Numbered from the stretch's first letter, positions 1 to 10,995 are shown. The stretch: DNA of 64,000 nucleotides from Phycisphaerae bacterium (GCA_030432595.1 JAUIGU010000006.1:62001-126000), one strand, 5' to 3'. Program-made: numbers and translations. The notes: generated by a model not told the origin, from the sequence alone.

Positions 1-805
1 ACGTCCCGCTCGAAAGGTAGCACCAGTCGGTGCCGGCTTGCGCGGGCACGGAGGCGACGGCGGAGGCGGTGTCGTGGGTCGGCGGCAACACCACTTTCAA
101 GTCGCCTGGCAAGTCGGTGGCCGCGGCGACCGCATCGGTGATCGTGCCGACGGCGGTGCCGGGATCGGTCGGCGTACTTAACGCGGACGTGGGCAGACCG
201 AGCTTGTCGAGCAACGCGCGGTTCCAGTCGCCGGTGCGCACATCGACCATCTGGCTCGTCGACGCGATGGTGCGTTCCACGCAGGCCCGGCCCGAGAGCA
301 GCCAGTGAAACACATCCGGCATGAACAGCAGGTGCTTCGCGACCTCAAACAGCCCGGCCTCGCGCTCGTACCGCGTGGCGACCTGGTACAGCGAGTTGAT
401 CGGCATGAGCTGGATGCCGGTCGCGTCGTAGATGTTGCGCGGCTTCACGCGGGCGGTCACGCTTTCAAAGCCCGTGCTGAACGCCGGGTCGCGGTAGCAG
501 CGCGGCAGCCCGAGCAGCGTGTCGCCCGGCCCGAGCAGCGCCCAGTCCACGCCCCACGTGTCGACGCCGACACTCACCGGCGTCAGGCTTCTCGACTTTG
601 CTTGAGCAGCCGCCTCGCGCAGACCATCCAGGATGTTCCGCCACAGCCCAGTGAGGTCCCAGCACAGCCCGCCGGGCGTGGGGATCGGCAGATGCCGAAA
701 ACGATGCACCTCCCGGATCGACAGCCGACCCGACTCGATCGTCCCGAGGATCACCCGGCCCGACTCGGCGCCCAGATCAACCGCGATGTGCGCCTGCTGA
801 CTCAT
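1..805 (-). CDS. rhaB: Rhamnulokinase, FGGY family (3' end outside window)
   Basis: Phosphorylates L-rhamnulose to L-rhamnulose-1-phosphate with ATP in the cytosol. About 268 residues are visible of a family length near 480-490; the C-terminal half runs off the left edge. Read on the minus strand the protein starts MSQQAHIAVDLGAESGRVIL, the N-terminal phosphate-binding loop of FGGY sugar kinases in its rhamnulokinase form, and later reads GVDTWGVDWALL and SLYQVATRYE, also typical of RhaB. The ATG at 805 is 90 bp downstream of the fused aldolase/dehydrogenase stop, so the two genes probably form one operon read leftwards from about 3.15 kb. Family assignment is strong; substrate is supported by the neighbour. 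Confidence 0.88.
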   Translation of the reverse strand, partial: MSQQAHIAVDLGAESGRVILGTIESGRLSIREVHRFRHLPIPTPGGLCWDLTGLWRNILDGLREAAAQAKSRSLTPVSVGVDTWGVDWALLGPGDTLLGLPRCYRDPAFSTGFESVTARVKPRNIYDATGIQLMPINSLYQVATRYEREAGLFEVAKHLLFMPDVFHWLLSGRACVERTIASTSQMVDVRTGDWNRALLDKLGLPTSALSTPTDPGTAVGTITDAVAAATDLPGDLKVVLPPTHDTASAVASVPAQAGTDWCYLSSGT

Positions 806-895
806 GTTCGAACCACGCGAGATGAAACCAAAAACCACGACACCCAACACATCCCACCCGACCCGCGGAGCTTAACCCACCCGATCAAACACTCT

Positions 896-3106
<2,211 letters not shown>

Positions 3107-3265
3107 GTCGGGCTCCAACAATCGAAAAAGACGACGAAAGAAACGCACAAAATCAAAGAAAAAGATAAAATATCAGATATTCTTCTGGCGTCAAATAAAG
3201 AAAATCGGTAAAAAACGCAGATTACTTCGTCAGATCCGCCCTGCCGCCCACCGCACGCCTGCCCC
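3107..3265. promoter_or_regulatory. Divergent control region with a small inverted repeat
   Basis: This 159-bp gap separates the leftward rhamnose genes from the rightward DeoR-type regulator and is much more AT-rich than the surrounding coding DNA, as expected for back-to-back promoters. It holds a perfect inverted repeat, AATATC-A-GATATT, at 3169-3181, a candidate operator for the adjacent regulator. No convincing -35/-10 pair was fixed, so the operator call is inference. Confidence 0.45.
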
Positions 3266-4051
3266 ATGATCGCCCTCCAACGTCACCGCCAGATCCTGGA
3301 ACGCGTCACCGAAGACGGCTCGGTCCGCGTGACCGAGCTTGCCCAGTGGCTCGACGTGACCGAAGAAACGGTCCGCCGGGACCTGCGGACGCTCTCGGAC
3401 CAGGGCCGGCTCACCCGGACGCACGGCGGCGCGGTCGCGCTCGACCACCAGGACGGGCGCGTCGACCTGCCCTTTGACCAGCGCCACGGCACGCACGTCG
3501 CCGCCAAGGCCGCGATCGCCCGGGCGGCGGCCTCGCTCATCCGCCCCGGCCAAGTGATCGCGCTCGACGCCAGCTCCACCGCCGGCCAACTCGCCAAACT
3601 CATCCCCGACCAACCGCTAACCGTCGTGACCAACTCGCTGTTCGTGTGCAGCACGCTCGCGACCCGGCCGCGCATCGAAGTGGTCTGCACGGGCGGCACG
3701 CTCGACGCCGACGCGATGGCGTTTTACGGCCTGCACGCGCAACGCACGCTCGAACGCCTGAACATCGAAACCCTGTTTTTCTCGGCCCGCGGCATCGACC
3801 TGGATCGCGGGCTCAGCGAAGCCAACGACCGGCACGCCGCCATCAAGCAACGCATGATCGAGTCGTCGCAACGCCGCGTGCTCATGGCGGACGCGAGCAA
3901 GATCGGCCTGGCGTCGACCGTGTTCTACGGCCACGCCGCCGTCGCCGACCGCCTCGTGGTCGAACCCACCGACGACCCCGCCAAGCGCGAAGCGCTCGAC
4001 ACGCTGGCGGATCGGGGCGTGGAGGTCACGGTCGCAGACGTGTCCGCGTAG
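3266..4051 (+). CDS. DeoR-family transcriptional regulator, probably of rhamnose genes
   Basis: A 261-residue DNA-binding repressor of DeoR type. The N-terminal winged helix-turn-helix is visible as VRVTELAQWLDVTEETVRRD followed by the family signature RTHGGAV around residues 50-56. The remainder is a DeoR sugar-phosphate sensor domain (IALDASSTAGQLAKLI, VVTNSL, FFSARGID, MADASKIG). It is divergent from the rhaEW/rhaB genes with a 159-bp AT-rich gap, which suggests that it regulates them, perhaps sensing rhamnulose-1-phosphate. The effector is inferred from position only. The ATG at 3266 lies directly before the HTH and matches family length. Confidence 0.85.
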   Translation: MIALQRHRQILERVTEDGSVRVTELAQWLDVTEETVRRDLRTLSDQGRLTRTHGGAVALDHQDGRVDLPFDQRHGTHVAAKAAIARAAASLIRPGQVIALDASSTAGQLAKLIPDQPLTVVTNSLFVCSTLATRPRIEVVCTGGTLDADAMAFYGLHAQRTLERLNIETLFFSARGIDLDRGLSEANDRHAAIKQRMIESSQRRVLMADASKIGLASTVFYGHAAVADRLVVEPTDDPAKREALDTLADRGVEVTVADVSA

Positions 4052-4173
4052 GCCGGCGACGCTGGCGAGCCAGATCCCGATCCACCAAGTTGTGCTGGCT
4101 TTTCAGCCCGTTTGGCTTAGGCTTGTCCGGGCGTCGTGCCCGAGTGGTCACGGCCTGCCCGGAGGTCGAAGTC

Positions 4174-5169
4174 ATGAAGAATGCGAGGAATCAAGGGTTT
4201 TTTCGGGGATTTGCCGCTAGTTTGTTGCTCGCGATGTGTGCGACCACCACGAGCCACGCCCGTGCCGGCGAAAACACGACGCTGGACGTGATGACGTTCA
4301 ACATCCGCGGCGACTTCAATCAGGGCCAGCCCACGGACGACCCGCGGAGTTGGCTGGTGAACGGCCAGACCGACCGCAAAGACCTGGTGATCGAAATCAT
4401 CCGTGACGCCGGGCCGGACATCCTCGGGGTGCAGGAGGCGTTTCGTAACCAGGTCGATGACCTGAGCGCCGCGTTCCCGGAGTACGCGTTCTACGGCGTC
4501 GGCCGTGAAGACGGCGTGGCGGCCGGGGAACACAGCGGCATCTTCTACCGCAGCGACCGCTTTGAACTTGTCGAGTCCGACACGTTCTGGCTGAGCAACA
4601 CGCCCGACGTCGCCGGCAGCATCTTCCCGGGCGCGGCGACCGTGCGCATCGCGTCGTGGGTGGTGCTCAACGACACCCAGACCGATTCCCCGCTGTTTGT
4701 GCTCAACACGCACTGGGACCACGTCAGCCAGGAAGCCCGCGAACACGGCGCCAACGTGATCCGGCATCACCTCGACGGGTTGCCGGCCGACCTGCCCGTG
4801 ATCGTGATGGGCGACCTGAACGTGAACGAAGACAATGCGGCGTACCAGGTCGTGCTCGGCGCCGACGCGGAGCGCCCGCTGCACGACGCGTTCCGCACGG
4901 TGTTCCCGGTGCGGGGGATCCAGGAAGGAACCTTCAACGCGTTTTCCGGCGCGAGTTTCGGGGCCCGGATCGACCACGTGCTGCACACCGACGCCTGGAC
5001 CGCGACCTCGGCCGCGATCATCCGCACGGCGTTCGACGACCGGTATGCGTCGGACCACTACCCCGTGACGGTGTCCCTGACCGCAGTCCCCGAGCCCGCG
5101 GCGGGTACCTTGGGGATTGGCGCGGCGGCGGCAGTTTCAACCCGCCGATCAAAAAAACCGGCCGATTGA
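4174..5169 (+). CDS. Exported endonuclease/exonuclease/phosphatase-family protein with PEP-CTERM-like tail
   Basis: A 331-residue hydrolase of the EEP (DNase I/sphingomyelinase-like) superfamily. The N-terminus is a signal peptide with hydrophobic stretch ASLLLAMCATTT and a likely cleavage after SHARAG. EEP motifs appear in order: MTFNIRGDF, DILGVQEAF (metal-binding Glu), NTHWDHVS, VIVMGDLNVNE, RIDHVLH and SDHYPV (catalytic Asp-His). The C-terminus VPEPAAGTLGIG plus a short hydrophobic stretch and basic RRSKK resembles a PEP-CTERM sorting signal. ATG 4174 is preceded by GGAGG eight bases upstream; an in-frame ORF extends farther left but overlaps the DeoR gene. Substrate unknown (nucleic acid, phospholipid or sugar phosphate). 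Confidence 0.85.
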   Translation: MKNARNQGFFRGFAASLLLAMCATTTSHARAGENTTLDVMTFNIRGDFNQGQPTDDPRSWLVNGQTDRKDLVIEIIRDAGPDILGVQEAFRNQVDDLSAAFPEYAFYGVGREDGVAAGEHSGIFYRSDRFELVESDTFWLSNTPDVAGSIFPGAATVRIASWVVLNDTQTDSPLFVLNTHWDHVSQEAREHGANVIRHHLDGLPADLPVIVMGDLNVNEDNAAYQVVLGADAERPLHDAFRTVFPVRGIQEGTFNAFSGASFGARIDHVLHTDAWTATSAAIIRTAFDDRYASDHYPVTVSLTAVPEPAAGTLGIGAAAAVSTRRSKKPAD

Positions 5170-5248
5170 TCTGGGATGTAAGCCCATCTTTGACTGTGCT
5201 TTGCGCACAGCAATCGAGGCGAAACATGCCGCCCGGACACAAAGCCTG

Positions 5249-5290
5249 TTGACGTGGGTTTGGTGGTCGGCTACTTTGTAAGCGCTTTCA
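5249..5290 (+). promoter_or_regulatory. Promoter with overlapping LacI-type operator
   Basis: A sigma-70-like promoter is readable: TTGACG at 5249-5254, a 17-bp spacer, and TACTTT at 5272-5277. The 14-bp LacI-family operator TGTAAGCGCTTTCA at 5277-5290 begins at the last base of the -10 box, a position suited to repression. The downstream gene is the PEP-CTERM gene at 5407. The same operator type recurs at 6475, 10101 and 57321. Confidence 0.7.
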
Positions 5291-5406
5291 TTTGGCGGCC
5301 GAGTTCTGGTTTCACGGCTCGCCTCGTTTCATGCCGGTTCGTGTGGCCACGTTTCATCCCGCCCACGGAGCCGTTCGCAACTTCCCCTTTTTGGAGGACT
5401 TTCGAT

Positions 5407-6117
5407 ATGAGATTGAGCACGCTTCTGTCTTGCGCCGTCGCCGGTGGCTTGGCCACGACGTCGGCCCACGCGTTCTTGCTGGACGACGGCAACCTGAGTC
5501 TGGCGACCAGCGGCGGCCTGGTCAGCAACAGCGACTGGGTGTTGACGGCGAATGCACCCGATGGTTCCAGCCTCGGTGCCCAGTTCCAGACCGGCTTCGC
5601 CAACGCCCAGAACTCCGGCGTCGGCGGCCCCGAAGCCCCGGGCACCGGGACCGGCGTCTGGTTCCGCTCCTTCGAGGGCAACCAGGGCGGCAGCGGCGAA
5701 CCGCTGGCCGACGCGACTTTGACCCAGTCCGTGATCGCCCCCGCGAGCGGCGACTACACGCTCAGCTTCGTGGCCGGCCGCGAAGTCAACTTCATGGCCT
5801 CCTCGTTCGGCGTCACACTCAGCTCCAGCGGCACGGGCGGGTCCGACTCGGTCGATCTGATCACCGCGGTGATCCCCGACGGAAACCTTGGCGGTGCGGC
5901 GTCCGGCAACCCCGGCGGCACGCCGTTCTCCCTCACGCTCCTGGGCGTCACGGCCGGCGACACCCTCACCGTGGACGGCTCGATGGTCGGCGGCACGGAC
6001 TCGCTGATCCCCGGCGGGCAGTCGGCGTTCCTCGACAGCTTCCGTCTCGTGCCCGAGCCGTCCAGCGCCGCCCTGCTGGGTGTGGCCGGGCTGGCCCTGC
6101 TGCATCGACGGAAGTGA
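5407..6117 (+). CDS. Exported PEP-CTERM protein of unknown function
   Basis: A 236-residue secreted protein. Residues 1-22 form a signal peptide (RLSTLLSCAVAGGLATTSAHA). The body is a beta-rich, Gly/Ser/Thr-rich domain with few charged residues, resembling carbohydrate-binding-like folds of PEP-CTERM proteins, but I recognise no catalytic motif. The C-terminus VPEPSSAALLGVAGLALLHR followed by RK is a full PEP-CTERM signal: PEP motif, hydrophobic helix, basic tail. ATG 5407 has GGAGGA seven bases upstream. It stands alone behind a strong promoter with a LacI-type operator and ends in a rho-independent terminator, so it is probably a monocistronic member of the adjacent LacI regulon. Confidence 0.85.
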   Translation: MRLSTLLSCAVAGGLATTSAHAFLLDDGNLSLATSGGLVSNSDWVLTANAPDGSSLGAQFQTGFANAQNSGVGGPEAPGTGTGVWFRSFEGNQGGSGEPLADATLTQSVIAPASGDYTLSFVAGREVNFMASSFGVTLSSSGTGGSDSVDLITAVIPDGNLGGAASGNPGGTPFSLTLLGVTAGDTLTVDGSMVGGTDSLIPGGQSAFLDSFRLVPEPSSAALLGVAGLALLHRRK

Positions 6118-6201
6118 TGCGGATCGACCCGTGAGAATCTCTCGGTCGGCAGGGGCGAATCCGGAATTGCCGGACTTCGACTGACCGACTTGACACCGTT
6201 C

Positions 6202-6238
6202 GGGCGACGGGGCGCACTCCGTCCCGTCGCCCCTTTTT
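6202..6238 (+). terminator. Rho-independent terminator after the PEP-CTERM gene
   Basis: A perfect 10-bp stem GGGCGACGGG (6202-6211) pairs with CCCGTCGCCC (6223-6232) and is followed by CTTTTT. It lies 85 bp after the stop at 6117. Confidence 0.8.
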
Positions 6239-6434
6239 CGGTCGGCTTTTTGTGGTGGGTGCCGGCGTCGGGGGCGGCGCGGCGACCGCCACCGGCCGTC
6301 GTTCAGCAGTGCCGCTTGCCCACGGTCGTTTTAGCTGTGAGAATTCAAGAGGCCGCGGCGAGAGGTCCGTCGCGCAAGTCGTTGAAAAAACGTTCCCTGG
6401 GTGACCGGATTGAGCACGAAGCGTAAGAAACCTC

Positions 6435-6488
6435 TTGACAGCAAACGGGGCGACAGTAGAGTGAAGACGGTGAATGAAAGCGGTTACA
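6435..6488 (+). promoter_or_regulatory. lacI-family gene promoter with autoregulatory operator
   Basis: TTGACA at 6435-6440, a 16-bp spacer and TAGAGT at 6457-6462 form a good promoter. The operator TGAAAGCGGTTACA at 6475-6488 lies about 12 bp after the -10 box and two bases before the ATG at 6491, so the regulator probably represses itself. Between the 5' PEP-CTERM terminator and this promoter (about 6240-6430) I see no gene. Confidence 0.7.
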
Positions 6489-6490
6489 AC

Positions 6491-7522
6491 ATGGGCGGCG
6501 GCGTGAAGCAGTCGCAGGCGGTCACCGTCGCCGACGTCTCCAAGCGGTCCGGGCTCTCGACCGCCACCGTGTCCCGGGTCCTCAACAACAGCCCGCTGGT
6601 GCGGGAACAGACCAAGGCCAAGGTCCTCGAGGCGATGCGGGAATTGGGCTACACCGCCAACCATTCCGCCCGGGCGCTGGCCCGCAAACGCACCGACACC
6701 ATCGGCGTGATCTTCCCGGGCATCGACGCGGGCTTCTTCTCCGAGGTCCTGATCGGCGTCAACCAACTCGCCAGCGAAAACGACATGCACCTGGCCGTCG
6801 CCTTCGCCCGCAACAAGCCCGAAGAAGCCCAGATGGTCAGCGAGTACCTCTACGGCGGCCGGGTCGATGCGCTGATCCTCATGAACCTGCGCATCGACGA
6901 CAAATTCATCCGTGAGGCGGCCATGGCCCCCACGCCGATGGTGCTGATCGACCGCCCCGCCAAAGATGCGCGGCTCGTGACCGTCCGCATGGACAACGCC
7001 GCCGGCGCCGAAGAGGCCATGACGCATCTGCTAGATCTGGGCCACCGGCGGATCGCGGTCATCCGCGGGCCGCAGGGCACATTCGACTCCGACGAGCGCT
7101 GGCTGGGTTGTCTGCAGGCGATGAAGCGGTCCGGCGTCAAGCCCGACCCGGAGCTGATCTGGGAAGGCACCTTCCACGACCACAGCGGATACGAGGCGAT
7201 GTCTTCCTGGCTGGACGCGGGCAAGCCGTTGCCCGAGGCGATCTTTGCCCTCAACGACCCGATGGCGATCGGCGTGCTCGAAGCGTTGACCGAGCGTGGC
7301 CTGCGCGTGCCGGACGACGTCGCGCTGGTCGGCTTCGACGACATCGAGTCGGCCCGTTACCTGGGCTTGACGACGGTGTCGTCGCCGATGCGCGGGCTGG
7401 GCCGGACGGCGTGCCAGGCCGTGGTCGAGCTGCTCGAAGGCGCCCCGCGCCGGCCGAAGGAACACGTGCTCCCCACCGAGTTGATCGTCAGACGATCGAC
7501 CATGATCGCCGGCAGTCCGTAA
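6491..7522 (+). CDS. LacI-family transcriptional regulator
   Basis: A 343-residue repressor of LacI/GalR type. The helix-turn-helix and hinge are clear: VTVADVSKRSGLSTATVSRV, then VREQTKAKVLEAMRELGYTA and ARALARKRTDTIGVIFPGI. The periplasmic-binding-like effector domain follows (DALILMNLR, DLGHRRIAVIRGP, IFALNDPMAIGVLEAL, DVALVGFDDIE, TVSSPMRGLGRTA). I start at ATG 6491 because the promoter and operator occupy 6435-6488; an ORF opening at GTG 6401 would place the promoter inside the gene. Matching operators occur at 5277, 6475, 10101 and 57321. The effector is probably a sugar, unknown. Confidence 0.9.
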   Translation: MGGGVKQSQAVTVADVSKRSGLSTATVSRVLNNSPLVREQTKAKVLEAMRELGYTANHSARALARKRTDTIGVIFPGIDAGFFSEVLIGVNQLASENDMHLAVAFARNKPEEAQMVSEYLYGGRVDALILMNLRIDDKFIREAAMAPTPMVLIDRPAKDARLVTVRMDNAAGAEEAMTHLLDLGHRRIAVIRGPQGTFDSDERWLGCLQAMKRSGVKPDPELIWEGTFHDHSGYEAMSSWLDAGKPLPEAIFALNDPMAIGVLEALTERGLRVPDDVALVGFDDIESARYLGLTTVSSPMRGLGRTACQAVVELLEGAPRRPKEHVLPTELIVRRSTMIAGSP

Positions 7523-7586
7523 CTGTTTCTGAGTATCTCGTTCTTACCCACGGCGCTGTTCGTGCCGTCGTCCTGGAGATTGACCC

Positions 7587-8786
7587 ATGAGAGCACCCGC
7601 CCGTGTTCGTACGGTGTTCCCGCCGCTGACCGGTGTCGCCGCCGTCCTGCTCGCCGGCCCCGCGCTGGCCGACATCACCACGATCGATGCGTTGGAGTTT
7701 GAGCTGCGCGAGTTGTGGAACCAGTACCCCAACAGCACGCTGACGGTCAACAACACGCCCGAGGGTTCACTGACCGGTACGCTCGCCATCGGCACGGACG
7801 TGCCCGGCGAGTTCCTGCGGATCGAAGACAACCCGCTCGGTCAGTTCGTGAGCCACGACGGGGTGGACCTCTTCCGGGCCAACTCGCACCGGGCGTGGTT
7901 CGCCGACAACGGCGGCGCTGACCGGCACGAATTCGACTTCCAAGCCGGGTTCGACGTGAGCGTGGACGTCCAACTCAACGCGACGGTCGCGACGCCGCGC
8001 CTCGAAGCGGGGTTCTTCTTCCGGCACGGCACGGGCGCCGACTCGCAGTTCATCGTCAAGACCTTCAACGACTTCCCCGAAGTCGGGGACTCGAGCCTCG
8101 GCGAGATCGCGGCGTTCGGCGGCCCCGCGCCCAAAGCGAGCAACCTCAAGACCGTCCAGGGCCCGCCCGGCTTGGAATGGGAAGGGCTCGAATACAACGC
8201 CGGCGAGACCGCGACCCTGCGTATGCAGTACCTGCCGCCGGTCCTCGACGAAAACACCGGCGCCGTCATCGAGCCGGCCACCATGCAGTACTGGTACAAC
8301 GGCGTCACCGCCTACGACGAGCCCGAGCCCTTCGGCGACACCGGCCTCCAGTTCCTCGCGCCCGGCACCACCTTCGCGCTCAAAGTGCAGACGCAGTCCA
8401 CCGTTCCGCGTGGCACGCCCGACACCGTCACCGACCCGCTCTACATCTTCAGCAACCTCGTGATCCGCGACCCGCTGGCCGGCGCGGACATCATCGGCGA
8501 CTACAACAACTCGGGCCAGGTCGAGCAGGCCGACCTGGACTTCGTGCTCCAGAACTGGGGCGACACCGACGTCTCCGACGTGACGGCCTGGGTCAACTTC
8601 GCGGGCCTGCCGGGTGGCAACATCGGCGGGCAGGTCGAGCAGACCGAACTGGACCTCGTGCTTTCCAACTGGGGCGACACCGCTGCGCCCGACTTCTCAG
8701 CGAGTGCGGTGCCGGAACCGGGCGCCGCGGCGGTCCTGGCGTCGGCCGTTTGGGGTCTGAACATCTCCCGGCGTCGCCGCGGATGA
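7587..8786 (+). CDS. Exported PEP-CTERM protein with VEQ-type dockerin-like repeats (paralogue 1)
   Basis: A 399-residue secreted protein. Signal peptide at residues 1-27 (LTGVAAVLLAGPALA). A beta-rich domain of about 270 residues follows, unrecognised but shared with the next gene (patterns HRAWFADNGGADRHEFDF and EAGFFFRHG). Near residues 305 and 349 are two EF-hand-like repeats, GDYNNSGQVEQADLDFVLQN and GQVEQTELDLVLSNWGD, spaced like the paired loops of dockerins. The C-terminus VPEPGAAAVLASAVWGL plus SRRRRG is a PEP-CTERM signal. GGAG lies nine bases upstream of ATG 7587. It follows lacI by 64 bp and precedes its paralogue by 64 bp. Confidence 0.85.
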   Translation: MRAPARVRTVFPPLTGVAAVLLAGPALADITTIDALEFELRELWNQYPNSTLTVNNTPEGSLTGTLAIGTDVPGEFLRIEDNPLGQFVSHDGVDLFRANSHRAWFADNGGADRHEFDFQAGFDVSVDVQLNATVATPRLEAGFFFRHGTGADSQFIVKTFNDFPEVGDSSLGEIAAFGGPAPKASNLKTVQGPPGLEWEGLEYNAGETATLRMQYLPPVLDENTGAVIEPATMQYWYNGVTAYDEPEPFGDTGLQFLAPGTTFALKVQTQSTVPRGTPDTVTDPLYIFSNLVIRDPLAGADIIGDYNNSGQVEQADLDFVLQNWGDTDVSDVTAWVNFAGLPGGNIGGQVEQTELDLVLSNWGDTAAPDFSASAVPEPGAAAVLASAVWGLNISRRRRG

Positions 8787-8850
8787 AGACCGGCCGCCGT
8801 CTGCGCGGGCGTGTGTCGCATTGTCCTGAACGCCATCTGGAATCCGCATC

Positions 8851-10047
8851 ATGTTGAGCATCAAGTCCACCACAAAACGATTCGTGCCCGCCACGCTGGC
8901 CGCGCTTAGCGCGCTGTTCTGTACCGTCTGCGTCGGCCCGGCCCTCGCCGTCGTCACCGACATTAACGGGCTGATCGTGCAGCGCGACACCGAAGAGAAC
9001 GACCCCGGCGGCACCAACACCAGCGCGTACCGCCAGTCGAACCTGCTCATCAACGGCGCGTCGCTGCCGGGCGTCCCGCCGACCGAAACGATCGTCGTCA
9101 ACAACCTCGCCGCGCCCTTCACCGTGTTCGAGGACAGCTACGACAACGAGCCGGCCCTGCCCGGGTTTTCCGCCAATCGCACCAACGCCTGGTTCACCGA
9201 CGACGGCACCGACCGCTACGAACTGCTCAACGCGCAGCCGTTCGAGATGTGGGTGACGGTGAACCTCGACGCGAGCCTCTACACCCGTGACAACCGCAAA
9301 GAGGCAGGCTTCCGCTTCCAGCGCCCCAACGACCACGCGGCCAACAGCCTGTTCATCGTCACCGTGGACGACGCGGCCGGCGGGCAGGTCGCCGCTATCG
9401 GCCCCAGCGGCATCTTCGTCACGACCCAGTCGTTCGACGGCCTCGACCCCGTCAACGGCGTCTACGTCCCGGGCACCGACGCGCGACTCGGGTTCCGGTA
9501 CACCCCGCCCGGCGTCAACGTCATCACTGACCCCGCGCACTACGAGTTCATCTTCGACGCCAACGCCGACGGCGTAGACATGGTCACCTACTCCACGACG
9601 CCCAACAACTTCGGCGGCTACCTCGACGGGACGACCTTCGGCTTGTACACCCAGAACCACGTCGCCGACGGCAACCCCGACATCTTCGGCGACGAGACCA
9701 CCTTCGCCAACGAGTTCATCGACGCGACGTTCACGGACCTGGTCTTCATCGATCCGCTGACCGCCATCGCCGGCGACTACAACGCGTCCGGCCAAGTGGA
9801 GCAAGGCGACCTGGACCTCGTCCTCCAGAACTGGGGCGTCGTAACCGACGCCAACAACATCCCCCTCGGCTGGCTCAACGACCTGCCCGAGGGCCAGATC
9901 GAGCAGGCCGAACTCGACGGCGTGCTGAGCAACTGGGGGGCGACTGCGGCACCCGACTTTTCCGGGGCGTTGGTGCCCGAGCCCGCGATGCCAGCGGCGC
10001 TGGCCCTGTGGCCCCTGCTGAGCGGCCGGGCACGGGCCCGCCACTAA
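8851..10047 (+). CDS. Exported PEP-CTERM protein with VEQ-type dockerin-like repeats (paralogue 2)
   Basis: A 398-residue tandem paralogue of the gene before it, with the same order: signal peptide (ATLAALSALFCTVCVGPALA), beta-rich domain (shared pattern TNAWFTDDGTDRYEL, then EAGFRFQRPNDHAANSLFIV), two dockerin-like loops near residues 308 and 349 (GDYNASGQVEQGDLDLVLQN and GQIEQAELDGVLSNWG), and C-terminal VPEPAMPAALALWPL with basic RARARH. The hydrophobic segment is shorter than in typical PEP-CTERM signals, so membrane processing is less certain. A strong terminator follows immediately. Function unknown; it may bind polysaccharide at the cell surface. Start at ATG 8851; no strong ribosome binding site. 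Confidence 0.83.
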   Translation: MLSIKSTTKRFVPATLAALSALFCTVCVGPALAVVTDINGLIVQRDTEENDPGGTNTSAYRQSNLLINGASLPGVPPTETIVVNNLAAPFTVFEDSYDNEPALPGFSANRTNAWFTDDGTDRYELLNAQPFEMWVTVNLDASLYTRDNRKEAGFRFQRPNDHAANSLFIVTVDDAAGGQVAAIGPSGIFVTTQSFDGLDPVNGVYVPGTDARLGFRYTPPGVNVITDPAHYEFIFDANADGVDMVTYSTTPNNFGGYLDGTTFGLYTQNHVADGNPDIFGDETTFANEFIDATFTDLVFIDPLTAIAGDYNASGQVEQGDLDLVLQNWGVVTDANNIPLGWLNDLPEGQIEQAELDGVLSNWGATAAPDFSGALVPEPAMPAALALWPLLSGRARARH

Positions 10048-10055
10048 CCCCTACA

Positions 10056-10101
10056 GGCGGAGTGTGCTCGGGGGGGGCACACTCCGCCTTGTATTATTTT
10101 T
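10056..10101 (+). terminator. Strong rho-independent terminator
   Basis: A perfect 12-bp stem GGCGGAGTGTGC (10056-10067) with GCACACTCCGCC (10077-10088) and a G-rich loop is followed by TTGTATTATTTTT (10089-10101). It ends the dockerin-like paralogue operon. Its T-tract doubles as the -35 region of the next promoter. Confidence 0.9.
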
Positions 10102-10116
10102 GAAACCGCTTACAAT
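10089..10116 (+). promoter_or_regulatory. Promoter and LacI-type operator for the pseudopilin-like gene
   Basis: TTGTAT (10089-10094), a 16-bp spacer and TACAAT (10111-10116) form a promoter. The operator TGAAACCGCTTACA at 10101-10114 covers the spacer end and most of the -10 box. The sequence is one base change from the lacI operator at 6475 read on the opposite strand. Confidence 0.68.
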
Positions 10117-10146
10117 ACAGCCGGCCATCTCTCAGGAGCCTGCACC

Positions 10147-10995
10147 ATGACCCGCCGACCGCAACACCCACGCGTCCCGATCCGCGCCGGCTTCACGCTC
10201 ATCGAACTGCTGGTCGTGATCTCCATCATCGCCCTGCTCATCGGCATCCTGCTACCAGCCTTGGGTGCGGCGCGCAACGCCGCGCGGCAATCCATGTGCC
10301 TCCAGCACCTCCGCCAGATCGCCAACGGCACGCAGTTGTACGCCCACGACTACGACGGCTACATGCCCTTCTCGATCACCAAAGACTTCCAGATGCGCCA
10401 GATCGAGTTCCTCGTCGGCGGGTTCTCGCAGTATTCGGGCGGGTACATCTCCAGCTTCGACGTGTTCCTCTGCCCCAACGCCGATGGCCAGGGCGGCAGC
10501 GGTCAGCAGTGGAGCGAAAACACCGGCTCGGGCACCGACCTCCTCGGCAACGCCCAGGGACGCTTCGAGTCGAAGTACCAGACGATTTCGACCCCGTCTC
10601 ATCAATTCCCCAACAACGTCGAGATCTGGGACGGCGACTCGCACTTCACCGATTACAAGTGGCAGGACCACCGCGGTCCGACCTCCTCTGCCGACGGCAT
10701 CCTCGACCGCAACCTCGATCAACTCCCCCAGCACACCTGGACCGTGATCGGCCTTGACCTGGACTGGGGCAAAGCGCCTTCATCGCCCGGAGCCGACGAC
10801 CGCGACCTGGACCTCCGCCGCCACGGCGCGGGCGAGAACCTCGCGTTCCTAGACGGCCACGCGAACTACATGGACCGGGCCGACTACCACGAGCCCGCCA
10901 CCGCGCTCGAAGACTCGTACGGCAACCGCAAGTGGAACCGCTGGGGCGACCCCGACCCCGACCCCGTCGGCGGCAGCGACATCCCGGTCAACTGA
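10147..10995 (+). CDS. Pseudopilin-like protein with prepilin cleavage site and H-X9-DG-type C-terminus
   Basis: A 282-residue protein of the large planctomycete family with a type IV pilin-like N-terminus. Residues 16-40 read [19 protein letters not shown], with prepilin peptidase cleavage expected after Gly and the conserved Glu at position +5. A soluble domain follows, with [20 protein letters not shown] and ending in [14 protein letters not shown], the H-X9-DG-type motif. AGGAG lies eight bases before ATG 10147. It stands alone behind its own LacI-operator promoter, next to two dockerin-like PEP-CTERM genes. Role unknown; a type II secretion-like minor pseudopilin or cell-surface filament component is possible. 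Confidence 0.85.
   Translation: MTRRPQHPRVPIRAGFTLIELLVVISIIALLIGILLPALGAARNAARQSMCLQHLRQIANGTQLYAHDYDGYMPFSITKDFQMRQIEFLVGGFSQYSGGYISSFDVFLCPNADGQGGSGQQWSENTGSGTDLLGNAQGRFESKYQTISTPSHQFPNNVEIWDGDSHFTDYKWQDHRGPTSSADGILDRNLDQLPQHTWTVIGLDLDWGKAPSSPGADDRDLDLRRHGAGENLAFLDGHANYMDRADYHEPATALEDSYGNRKWNRWGDPDPDPVGGSDIPVN

Noticed and set aside
6378-6400. Possible fifth LacI operator (GAAAAAACGTTCC)
   Set aside because: Only the AACGTT core resembles an operator and the flanks do not match the other four sites.
6401-6490. GTG start at 6401 for the LacI-family gene
   Set aside because: The interval holds a clear promoter and an operator, and the HTH begins shortly after ATG 6491.
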